Shown: positions 47,625-55,489 of the stretch, one piece after another | How the letters are laid out: each line of letters opens with the position of its first letter | How positions within the stretch are numbered: position 1 is the stretch's first letter | Assembly: GCA_036675505.1 (NCBI GenBank) | Contig: JAKFEW010000011.1 | Span: 56,667 to 120,666, forward strand | Origin: JAKFEW01 sp036675505 | GTDB lineage: Bacteria; Cyanobacteriota; Sericytochromatia; S15B-MN24; JAQBPE01 | Direction of reading: 5' to 3' | DNA: 64,000 bases | The notes under the pieces: generated by a model | What the model saw: the letters and a program-made list of their open reading frames with translations, nothing else | What the model was told of the DNA's origin: nothing | The model's database searches: none | Translations under genes and position numbers: made by a program

Positions 47625-48313
47625 GCGCGCGCATCCTGGTCGTCGAGGACGAGGCCCCGGTGCGCCGCGGCCTGGTCGATTTGCTCGCCGCCCAGGGCCA
47701 CGTCGTGCTCGCCGCCGAGACCGGCCCGGAAGGGCTCGTGAAAGCCCGGGAAGGGCGGCCGGACCTCGTCATCCTCGACGTGATGTTGCCCGGGCAAGAC
47801 GGCTTCTCGGTGCTGCGCGAGCTGCGCGCCGCGGGCTTCGACGTGCCGGTGCTGATGTTGACGGCGCGCGGGGCCGAGCTCGACAAGGTCACGGGCTTCG
47901 CGCTCGGCGTCGACGACTACGTCACCAAGCCCTTCTCGATGCTCGAGCTGCTCGGGCGGGTCGCCGCGCTGCTGCGGCGCGGCGGCGGGAAGCTCGCGCC
48001 GGCTGCCGGTCCCGCCGCGCTCACGCTCGGCGAGGTGGCGATCGATTTGCGACGGCTCGAGGCGCGGCGGGACGGCCGAACGCTCGAGCTGCCGGCGCGC
48101 GCGATCGAGCTGTTGGCCGCGCTGGCGCGCGCCGACGGCGCCCCGGTGAGCCGCGATCAACTGCTCGACGAGGTATGGGGCGCGGACCATGCGGCCAACC
48201 CGCGAACGGTCGACAACCTGGTGGTGCGGCTGCGCCAGGCGATCGAGCCGGATCCGGCGGCGCCGGTCCACCTGGTGACGGTGCACGGCAAGGGCTATCG
48301 CCTGGTACCTTGA
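47621..48313 (+). CDS. OmpR-type response regulator
   Basis: 230 residues from GTG 47621 overlapping the kinase stop. Receiver: VVEDEAPVRRG, Asp in LVILDVMLPGQDG, Thr in MLTARG, Lys in YVTKPFS; C-terminal winged helix with RDQLLDEVWGADHAANPRTVDNLVVRLR and GKGYRLV. Confidence 0.95.
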   Translation: MSARILVVEDEAPVRRGLVDLLAAQGHVVLAAETGPEGLVKAREGRPDLVILDVMLPGQDGFSVLRELRAAGFDVPVLMLTARGAELDKVTGFALGVDDYVTKPFSMLELLGRVAALLRRGGGKLAPAAGPAALTLGEVAIDLRRLEARRDGRTLELPARAIELLAALARADGAPVSRDQLLDEVWGADHAANPRTVDNLVVRLRQAIEPDPAAPVHLVTVHGKGYRLVP

Positions 48314-48317
48314 AGGC

Positions 48318-48974
48318 ATGTCCGAGCGCACCGACCCCGAAGGCCTGCCCCCGATCCCCGAGCCCGATGACCGAAGGGAACCAGCGAAGCTGGATCGCCC
48401 CCGCTCGCTCCTCCAGCGCTGGCGGCAGCGCCCGCGCACCAAGGCGATGGAGACCCTCGAGACCGTGGTGCTCGCGGGCGGCATCGCCTGGTTCGTGCAC
48501 GCGTTCATCGCCGCGTCGTTCTACATTCCCTCCGAATCGATGCTGCCGGGCCTCGAGATCAACGATCGCCTCCTCGCCGAGAAGCTCAGCTACCGCTTTC
48601 ACCCGCCGCGGCGCGGCGACATCGTGGTATTCGACCCGCCGCCGAAGGCCACGGCCCTCGCGGGGAACGCCGTCATCAAGCGCGTGGTCGGCCTGCCGGG
48701 CGAGACGATCGCGATCCACTCGGGGCTCGTGTTCATCGACGGCCAGCCGCTCACCGAGCCCTACACCCTGGCGATGCCGGCCTACCCCGAGCCCGACTGG
48801 CACGCCCTCGGCATGGCCGGCGGCCGGATCCCTTCAGACGCCGTCTTCGTGATGGGCGACAACCGCAACAACTCGGCCGACAGCCATGTGTGGGGCACGC
48901 TGCCGATCGACCACATCATCGGCCACGCGGTGTTCCGGTTCTGGCCGATCCCGCGGATCGGCCCGGTGTCTTGA
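48318..48974 (+). CDS. lepB: Signal peptidase I
   Basis: 218 residues; one N-terminal membrane segment (~45-65), catalytic Ser in PSESMLPGL, catalytic Lys in IKRVVGLPGE, and box E GDNRNNSADSHVWG. Removes signal peptides of secreted proteins. It follows the response regulator by 4 nt, so signal peptide processing may be part of the regulated output. Confidence 0.95.
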   Translation: MSERTDPEGLPPIPEPDDRREPAKLDRPRSLLQRWRQRPRTKAMETLETVVLAGGIAWFVHAFIAASFYIPSESMLPGLEINDRLLAEKLSYRFHPPRRGDIVVFDPPPKATALAGNAVIKRVVGLPGETIAIHSGLVFIDGQPLTEPYTLAMPAYPEPDWHALGMAGGRIPSDAVFVMGDNRNNSADSHVWGTLPIDHIIGHAVFRFWPIPRIGPVS

Positions 48975-49069
48975 AGGCCGCGGCGATAGCCCGGATCGGG
49001 CAAGGGTCTCGGTGGCCGGAACGATAGCCCCGGGCCGAACGAGGGCATGAGGGAAGCAGGAGAAGTTCG

Positions 49070-50395
49070 ATGTCCACCCGCCCGGTCGTCCGCACCCGCT
49101 TCGCGCCCCGCTTGATGGCGGCGGCGCTGGCTGGGTTGCTCGCGGCCTGCCCGGCGGGCACCGTGCAGCCGCCCAGGCCGTCCAAGGCGCCGGTGAAGCC
49201 CGCCGCGAGCGTCAAGGCCACGGGCGTGCAGGGCTCACCCACGCCGGAGGTGCTGCCCAGCCTCGCCCTGTTGCTCGGCGGCGCGGTCGCGGTCGACCCC
49301 TCGCGCCTGCTGGCCGCCGGCCTCGCCGAGCGCGGCAAGGGCAACGTCAAGCTGATCAGCGACGCGGGGTCGGGCATCATCTCGGACTCCGGCCTCGGCC
49401 TGATTTCCGACGCCGGCAGCGGGCTGATCGGCAACAACGCGGGCTCGCTGATTTCCGACGCCGGCAGTGGCCTGATCGGCAAGGTCAAGAACGAGGGCGG
49501 CGCTGGGCTGATCGGCAAGGTCAAGGATGAAGGCGGCGCGGGGCTCATCAGCAACAACAGCGGCAACCTGATCGGCAAGGTGAAGTACACGCTCGCCCAG
49601 GCCGGCGAGGCGACCGGCGAGGCCGTGCCGTTGCAGGGCATCGTGGTGTTCGCCGTGTCGTTGAAGGACGGCAAGGTGGTGGCGGGCCCGGTCAAGACGA
49701 ACGCCGAAGGCCACTGGCGCCTGGGCTTCCAGGAAGCGCCCGGCGACAACATCCGCATCATGGCCCAGGTCTTCGGCCGGCCGGCGGAGTTCAACTACGC
49801 GGCGCTCGTGGCGCCCAGGTCGGCTGAAATCCCCGTCACGGATACCTCGCGCGCCGTCGCGATCTTCCTCATCCAGATCATGCGCGCCCGCGTGCAGGAC
49901 GGCATCGAGTCGCGCAAGCGCGGCGAGCCTTTCGACATCTGGTACAACGGCCCCTCGAGCCCGGATGCGGCGGGCTTCTTCGAGGCGATGAACGGCTCGA
50001 TCGGCATGATGACGCCCACGGTGGCCACGCAGGTGGACAAGGAAGGCCAGGGCGCGCTGCTCTTCGCCGAGAAGATCCTGTCCTTCGCGGACCTCTCGAA
50101 GCAGCACTACAAGGACCTCCATGCCGTCACCGAGGACGTCCGCGCGTACGGCGCGACGCTGAAGGCCGGCGAGGGCGCGAAGCTCATGGAGGACTACGTC
50201 ACGCTCACGGCCCAGCGCCACCCGTCCGAGCGCCTGCCGACCCTGCTCGCGTCGTACGGCATGCCGGCCGCCCAGATCCAGGACATCACGAACCGCTACG
50301 TTCGTGCGGGTGACGAGGTCTTCCTCGATCTCGCGGCGATCGCCAAGGACAACCTCGGCGCGGTCCTCGAGCCCTTCTTCGACGTCGGCAAGTGA
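49070..50395 (+). CDS. Repeat-stalk lipoprotein 2
   Basis: 441 residues with lipobox LLAAC near 26. Residues ~95-165 consist of about nine short repeats of the form (S/G)LIS-DAGSG, GLIG-NNAG, GLIG-KVKNEGGA. Next a beta domain like a carboxypeptidase-regulatory fold (GIVVFAVSLKDGKVVAGPVKTNAEGHWRL), then ~200 helical residues without recognised motif. The repeat unit is the same type as in the proteins at 13924 and 55490. Confidence 0.82.
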   Translation: MSTRPVVRTRFAPRLMAAALAGLLAACPAGTVQPPRPSKAPVKPAASVKATGVQGSPTPEVLPSLALLLGGAVAVDPSRLLAAGLAERGKGNVKLISDAGSGIISDSGLGLISDAGSGLIGNNAGSLISDAGSGLIGKVKNEGGAGLIGKVKDEGGAGLISNNSGNLIGKVKYTLAQAGEATGEAVPLQGIVVFAVSLKDGKVVAGPVKTNAEGHWRLGFQEAPGDNIRIMAQVFGRPAEFNYAALVAPRSAEIPVTDTSRAVAIFLIQIMRARVQDGIESRKRGEPFDIWYNGPSSPDAAGFFEAMNGSIGMMTPTVATQVDKEGQGALLFAEKILSFADLSKQHYKDLHAVTEDVRAYGATLKAGEGAKLMEDYVTLTAQRHPSERLPTLLASYGMPAAQIQDITNRYVRAGDEVFLDLAAIAKDNLGAVLEPFFDVGK

Positions 50396-50432
50396 AACCG
50401 GCCCGTAGGACCCCGCCGTGGTACCCCGGCCC

Positions 50433-52637
50433 ATGAAACGGCGGCTCGAAATCGCCGGGCCCGTGCCCTTCGGGCTCGATCGCGAGAAGCCGCGCCACCT
50501 GCGCGACACGCTGGCGGTGGTCTGGGAGAACCGTGCGAAGCTGGGCTACGCCTGGCGGGTGCTCAACCAGGGCGTCTGCGACGGCTGCTCGCTCGGCCCG
50601 CGCGGCCTGCAGGACGACGTCATCCCGGGCCTGCACCTCTGCACCACGCGCCTCCGCCTGATGCGCCTCAACACGATGGAGGCCTTCGACCCGCAGAAGC
50701 TGCCCGACCTCGCCACGCTGCGCACCATGAGCGGTGCCCAGCTGCAGGCGCTGGGGCGGCTGGGCGTGCCGCTGGCCTTCGGCCCTGGCGATACCCGGCT
50801 CAGGCCGATGACCTGGGATGAAGCGTTGGACCGCGTGGCAGGCCAGCTGCGCGACGCCGCGCCCGACCGGCTGGGCTTCTTCGCCACGTCACGCGGGCTC
50901 ACCAACGAGGCCTATTACGCCTTCCAGAAGCTCGCCCGGCTGGCCGGCAGCAACAACGTGGACCTCTGCTCGCGGCTCTGCCACGCCGCGAGCGTGTCCG
51001 GGCTCGAGGCCTCGATCGGCGTGGGCGCCCCCACCTGCTCGCTCTCGGACTTCATCGGCACGGACCTGCTGGTGATCTGGGGCTCGAACATCGCGAACAA
51101 CCAGCCCGTGACGATGAAGTACCTCGTGAAGGCCAAAGCCGCCGGCACGCGCATCTTCGTGGTGAACCCGGTGCGCGAGCCGGGCCTCGAGGCCTACTGG
51201 GTGCCCTCGATGCCGATGTCGGCCCTGTTCGGCACCAGGCTCGCGGACCGCTTCTTCCAGGTGAAGGTGGGCGGCGACCAGGCCTTCATCGCGGGCGTGC
51301 TCAAGGCGCTGGTGGCGGCGGGCAAGGTGGACACCGCCTTCGTCGAGGCCCACACGGCGGGCTTCGCGGACCTGGTCGCGTCGCTCGAGCCGCGGACCTG
51401 GGAGGAGCTGGAAGCGGCGAGCGGCCTGCCACGCAGCGAGATGGAGGCCTTCGCGGAGGCCTACGGCGCGGCGAAGACGGCGGTGCTGGTCTACAGCATG
51501 GGCCTCACCCAGCACGCTTTCGGCACGCGCAACGTGCAGGCGATCGCCAACCTGGCCCTCGCGCGCGGCAACCTCGGCCGCCCGAAGACCGGCATCATGC
51601 CCATCCGCGGCCACTCCGGCGTGCAGGGCGGCGGCGAGTGCGGCGTGTCGCCGGTGAAGCTGCCGGGCGCGCAGCCGCTTACGGACGAGAACCGCGCGAA
51701 GTTCGGCGAGGCCTGGGGGAGGCCGGTGCCGGCGCAGCCCGGGCTCGCCTTCGGCCAGCTGCTCGGCCAGGCGCACGACGTCGGCCTCGACCTCCTGTAC
51801 CTGGTGGGCGGCAACCTCTGGGAGACGATGCCGGACCCCGCCTACATGGCGAAGGCGATGGGCGGCGTGAAGCTGCGCGTACACCAGGACATCGTGCTCA
51901 ACACCGGCACGCTGCTCGACGGCGCCGAGGTGCTGATCCTGCCCGCGCGCACGCGCTACGAGCAGCACGGCGGCGGCACCAGCACCAACACCGAGCGCCG
52001 GATCCGGTTCACGCCTTACATCCCCGGGCACGAGGTGGGCGAGGCGAAGGCCGAGTGGTGGATCCCCACGGAGCTCGGCCGCCGCGCGTTCCCGGACGCG
52101 CACCATTTCACGTCCACCGCGGCGATCCGCGCCGAGATGGGCCGGCTGATGCCGATGTACGCGGGCATCGAGACGCTCGCGAAGGCCGGCGACTGGGTGC
52201 AGTGGGGCGGCCCGCAGCTCTGCCCGGGCGGCGATTTCGCGAAGATGCCCGATCGGCGGGCGCAATTCACGCCGATGGAGCCGGTCCACCTGCGGGCACC
52301 CGAAGGGAAGCTGCACCTGAGCACGCGGCGCGGCAAGCAGTTCAACAGCATCGTCTATCCGGGCGGCGACCCGCTGATGGGCGCGAAGCGCGACGACGCG
52401 TTCCTGGTCAGCCAGGCGGATGCTGAAAGGCTGGGGCTCGCGGATGGGGCGGCGATCGTGGTGACGTCGGACCTCGGGCGGGTGGAGGGCGTGGCGAAGG
52501 TCGCGGACATCACGCCGGGCCACGTGCAGGGCTACTGGCCGAAGGCCAACCGCCTGATCGGGCAGGTCTACGACCCAATTTCCGGGCAGCCGGACTACAA
52601 CGCCTGGGTGTCGATCGCCCCGGCAGGGAGGACCTGA
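50433..52637 (+). CDS. Molybdopterin oxidoreductase, YdeP/FdhF-like
   Basis: About 734 residues. N-terminal CDGCSLGPRG (only part of a cluster-type Cys set), then the molybdopterin domains: LGFFATSRGLTNEAYYAFQKLARLAGSNNVDLCSRLCHAAS (probable Mo-ligand Cys in LCHAAS), WGSNIANNQPV, GLTQHAFGTRNVQAIANLALARGNLG and a C-terminal domain V barrel (SDLGRVEGVAKVAD). Resembles FdhF-like/YdeP proteins linked to acid resistance or formate metabolism. fdhD two genes downstream supports a sulfurated Mo centre. No subunits for electron transfer nearby. Start ATG 50433. Confidence 0.88.
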   Translation: MKRRLEIAGPVPFGLDREKPRHLRDTLAVVWENRAKLGYAWRVLNQGVCDGCSLGPRGLQDDVIPGLHLCTTRLRLMRLNTMEAFDPQKLPDLATLRTMSGAQLQALGRLGVPLAFGPGDTRLRPMTWDEALDRVAGQLRDAAPDRLGFFATSRGLTNEAYYAFQKLARLAGSNNVDLCSRLCHAASVSGLEASIGVGAPTCSLSDFIGTDLLVIWGSNIANNQPVTMKYLVKAKAAGTRIFVVNPVREPGLEAYWVPSMPMSALFGTRLADRFFQVKVGGDQAFIAGVLKALVAAGKVDTAFVEAHTAGFADLVASLEPRTWEELEAASGLPRSEMEAFAEAYGAAKTAVLVYSMGLTQHAFGTRNVQAIANLALARGNLGRPKTGIMPIRGHSGVQGGGECGVSPVKLPGAQPLTDENRAKFGEAWGRPVPAQPGLAFGQLLGQAHDVGLDLLYLVGGNLWETMPDPAYMAKAMGGVKLRVHQDIVLNTGTLLDGAEVLILPARTRYEQHGGGTSTNTERRIRFTPYIPGHEVGEAKAEWWIPTELGRRAFPDAHHFTSTAAIRAEMGRLMPMYAGIETLAKAGDWVQWGGPQLCPGGDFAKMPDRRAQFTPMEPVHLRAPEGKLHLSTRRGKQFNSIVYPGGDPLMGAKRDDAFLVSQADAERLGLADGAAIVVTSDLGRVEGVAKVADITPGHVQGYWPKANRLIGQVYDPISGQPDYNAWVSIAPAGRT

Positions 52638-53320
52638 TGCGCGGCTGGATGAATGCGCTGGCGTGTGCGCTCGGGCTGGTCGCGCTGGCGGCCTGCCAGG
52701 CGCCGAAGGAATCCACGTTCACGCTCCAGCTGAGCGTCGACCCCTGGACCATGAGGCTCACCCGCGCCGACCTCGCGGGCGCGCTGCCCATCGCGAAGCT
52801 CCGCGTGGGGATGACGCACGAGCCCGTCGCCTTCGACATCGAGGACGTCGAGGTCGCCCTCTACGCCGGGAACGGCATGACCCCGCTCTCGCGCCGGACC
52901 GTGGCCCTCGACCCGCCCGTGCGGATCGGGCCCCCGGGCAGCGGCCGGCCGGCCGCCGCGTTCGCGCCAGTCGAGGTCTTCGACGAGGCGACCCGCGGCG
53001 CCCTCGCGGCGGGCCCGGCCGGGAAGTATGCGATCAGTTTCAGCGTGAAGGCGGTCCTCGCCGAAGCGCGCGGCCCGTTCGCCCCGGTGGTGAGCCCTCA
53101 CAACCTGCAACGCTTCACGCAACTCTACGTGGAAGTCCTGCCGGAGGCGCCCACCGCGACGCCCGCCGCGCCTTCGCCGTCCCCCACCGCGTTACCGTCC
53201 CCGACCGCCACGCCCTGCCTCGTCACGCCCGGGCCCAACGACCCCAACGGCACGCCGGCGCCGTGCACGAGCCCCCCGACCTCGCCGCGGCCGTCCGCCA
53301 CGCCGACCTTCTCGCAGTGA
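52637..53320 (+). CDS. Hypothetical lipoprotein with Pro/Thr/Ser tail
   Basis: 227 residues; start overlaps the oxidoreductase stop. Lipobox LAAC near 20, a beta-rich domain (~30-170; TFTLQLSVDPWTMRLTRADLAG, KYAISFSVKAVLAEA) and a low-complexity tail of Pro/Thr/Ser. Position between a molybdoenzyme and fdhD suggests a linked role, but no motif proves it. Confidence 0.75.
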   Translation: MRGWMNALACALGLVALAACQAPKESTFTLQLSVDPWTMRLTRADLAGALPIAKLRVGMTHEPVAFDIEDVEVALYAGNGMTPLSRRTVALDPPVRIGPPGSGRPAAAFAPVEVFDEATRGALAAGPAGKYAISFSVKAVLAEARGPFAPVVSPHNLQRFTQLYVEVLPEAPTATPAAPSPSPTALPSPTATPCLVTPGPNDPNGTPAPCTSPPTSPRPSATPTFSQ

Positions 53321-54096
53321 GCGCCGAGCGCACCATCTACGCCTGGACTGGCGACCGGCTGGAGGCCCGCGCCGACGTCATGGCGTCCGAAGAACCGCTC
53401 GAAATCCGGCTGAACGGGAAAGCGCTGTCGATCACGATGCGCACGCCGGGCCACGACCTTGAGCTGGCGGCGGGGTTTCTGCATGGGGAGGGGCTCATTC
53501 GGAGCCGTGCCGACCTCGCCGAGGTGCGCGCCGAAGAGACGAATACCGTGGAGGTGGAGACGAGCGCGCCGGTCGACGTGTCACGCCTCGAGCGCCATTT
53601 CTACACCACCAGCAGCTGCGGCGTGTGCGGCAAGAGCTCGATGAACGCGATCGCCACGCTCGCCGAGCCGCTCGACGCGCGCTGGCGGACGTCACCGGCG
53701 GTACTGCTCGGGCTGCCGGCCAAATTGCGGGCCGCGCAGGCGGTCTTCGAGGCGACCGGGAGCCTCCACGCGGCAGGGCTGTTCACGCCCGCGGGGATGC
53801 CCATCGCGGTGTTCGAGGACGTGGGGCGGCACAACGCGGTGGACAAGGCGATCGGCGCCCGGCTGCTCGCGGGCGATTTCCCGCTCGACGACACGGTCCT
53901 GATGGTCTCCGGGCGCACCAGCTTCGAGATCGTCCAGAAGGCCGTGATGGCGAGGATCCCCGTGGTGGCGGCGGTCTCGGGCCCCTCGTCGCTTGCCGCC
54001 GACCTCGCGTCCCGCTTCGGCGTCACCCTGATCGGCTTCCTGCGCGGCGAGCGGTTCAACGTGTATAGTCATCCGGGCCGCCTGGAAGGGCGCTGA
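53317..54096 (+). CDS. fdhD: Formate dehydrogenase accessory sulfurtransferase FdhD
   Basis: 259 residues from GTG 53317, overlapping the lipoprotein stop. MRTPGHDLELAAGFLHGEGLI, the catalytic loop YTTSSCGVCGKSS, ATGSLHAAGLF, EDVGRHNAVDKAIG and SGRTSFEIVQKA are all conserved. FdhD passes sulfur from a cysteine desulfurase to the Mo cofactor of formate dehydrogenase-type enzymes, here most likely the product encoded at 50433. Confidence 0.95.
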   Translation: MSAERTIYAWTGDRLEARADVMASEEPLEIRLNGKALSITMRTPGHDLELAAGFLHGEGLIRSRADLAEVRAEETNTVEVETSAPVDVSRLERHFYTTSSCGVCGKSSMNAIATLAEPLDARWRTSPAVLLGLPAKLRAAQAVFEATGSLHAAGLFTPAGMPIAVFEDVGRHNAVDKAIGARLLAGDFPLDDTVLMVSGRTSFEIVQKAVMARIPVVAAVSGPSSLAADLASRFGVTLIGFLRGERFNVYSHPGRLEGR

Positions 54097-54157
54097 CGCC
54101 AGGCGCCCGCTGCGAACACCTCGACGAGCACGGCCCGAAGTTCGACTGAGACCTGGC

Positions 54158-54189
54158 GAGATAACCCATCGTTCAGCAAAGGTTATCTC
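54158..54189. repeat. Inverted repeat GAGATAACC/GGTTATCTC
   Basis: Perfect 9-bp arms, 14-nt spacer, ~70 nt before the GH19-type gene. Could be a regulator site; there is no T run for a terminator. Confidence 0.5.
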
Positions 54190-54255
54190 ATCGCTAACCG
54201 ATTTCTGTGCCGCCCGTCCGATAACCACGGTGGTGTCTGAATTCGCGAGGCGTGG

Positions 54256-55446
54256 ATGAGCAACCTCCCTTCGGGTGTCTATCCGAGACTGGTCATCTGG
54301 CAGGCCGCCCTGGCGCCGGGTTGGCCCGCGCCTGTCGCCGCGCCCGTCTATGCGCCGGCCTATCCGCCCGCCTATTCACCTGGCTATGCGCCCGTGCCGC
54401 CCTCCTGGGGCCCCGACGCCTCGGCGATCTCGTCCCTCGCGAGCCTGCGCGCCCAGCTCGACGCGATCCAGCGGCAGCTCGACACCCTGCTCGCCACGAT
54501 GCCGGCCGCCGCGCCGGGGTTCCCGGCTGCGCCCCCCCCGCCACCACCTCCGCCGCCGCCGCCCCCACCTCCGCCGCCACCGCCCATCGCGCCCCCGCCG
54601 CCGGCCATCGCCCCCACGCCCTCGCTCCGCCCCAGCGGCGCGACCCTCCGCGAGGGCAGCCAGGGCCCCGACGTGATGGCGCTGCAGCAGATGCTCGCCG
54701 CCCAGGGCTTCGATCCGGGCCCCGTCGACGGCGAATTCGGCCCGCGCACCGCCGCTGCCGTCACCGCGTACCAGCAGGCGCGCGGCCTCACGGTCGACGG
54801 CATCGTCGGCCCGCAGACCTGGGGTTCCCTCGGCGTCGTGGCGACCGAGCCCGCGCCGGCGCCCGTACCCGTTCCAGCGCCTTCGGCCCCGCCTTCCGCG
54901 CCTGGTCAGGTAGATTTCCCGCTCACGGACGCGCAAATCGCGCAGGCGCTGAAGCTGCCGCTCAAGAACGTGCAGCAGAACTGGCCGCACCTCAAGGCCG
55001 CCTTCGCGGCCGTGGGCATCACGGACCGCAACAACATGCTCACGCTGCTCGCGATATCGGCACGTGAGAGCGGCCTCACGCCGATCCTCGAGTACGCGAG
55101 CGGCGAGGCCTACGAGGGCCGAGCGGGCCTCGGCAACACCCAGCCCGGCGACGGGCCCCGCTACAAGGGGCGCGGCTACATCCAGCTCACGGGGCGGGCG
55201 AACTACGCGGCCTACAGCAAGCGGCTGGGCGTGGACCTGGTCGCGAACCCGGACCTCGCGCTGCGGGCGGATGTCGCGGCGGCGATCGCCGCGTCCTACT
55301 GGGTGCACCGCAAGACCGGCCAGCATGCCGCGAGCGGCGACTTCCGCGCCGCGAACCGCACGATCGCGGGCGGCGACAACGGCTACGAGAAGATGATGCG
55401 CAACATCGAGGCGCTGCAAGCGACGCTGCGCGCGAACGGTTACTGA
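54256..55446 (+). CDS. Peptidoglycan-binding GH19-type lysozyme/chitinase
   Basis: 396 residues. Tyr/Pro-rich N-terminus, a short helix (~55-80), an 18-residue polyproline run, PG_binding_1 domain ~130-195 (LREGSQGPDVMALQQMLAAQGFDPGPVDGEFGPRT), Pro linker, then a GH19-like domain with catalytic Glu in ARESGL, EYASGEAYEGR, and GDGPRYKGRGYIQLTGRANY. No classical signal peptide is visible. Cuts peptidoglycan or chitin; possibly exported by a non-Sec route or used in predation or competition. Confidence 0.88.
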   Translation: MSNLPSGVYPRLVIWQAALAPGWPAPVAAPVYAPAYPPAYSPGYAPVPPSWGPDASAISSLASLRAQLDAIQRQLDTLLATMPAAAPGFPAAPPPPPPPPPPPPPPPPPPIAPPPPAIAPTPSLRPSGATLREGSQGPDVMALQQMLAAQGFDPGPVDGEFGPRTAAAVTAYQQARGLTVDGIVGPQTWGSLGVVATEPAPAPVPVPAPSAPPSAPGQVDFPLTDAQIAQALKLPLKNVQQNWPHLKAAFAAVGITDRNNMLTLLAISARESGLTPILEYASGEAYEGRAGLGNTQPGDGPRYKGRGYIQLTGRANYAAYSKRLGVDLVANPDLALRADVAAAIAASYWVHRKTGQHAASGDFRAANRTIAGGDNGYEKMMRNIEALQATLRANGY

Positions 55447-55489
55447 GAAGCCGCTCGGGCGTCGGCAGTTCCTTTCCGCCGCAGCCGCG

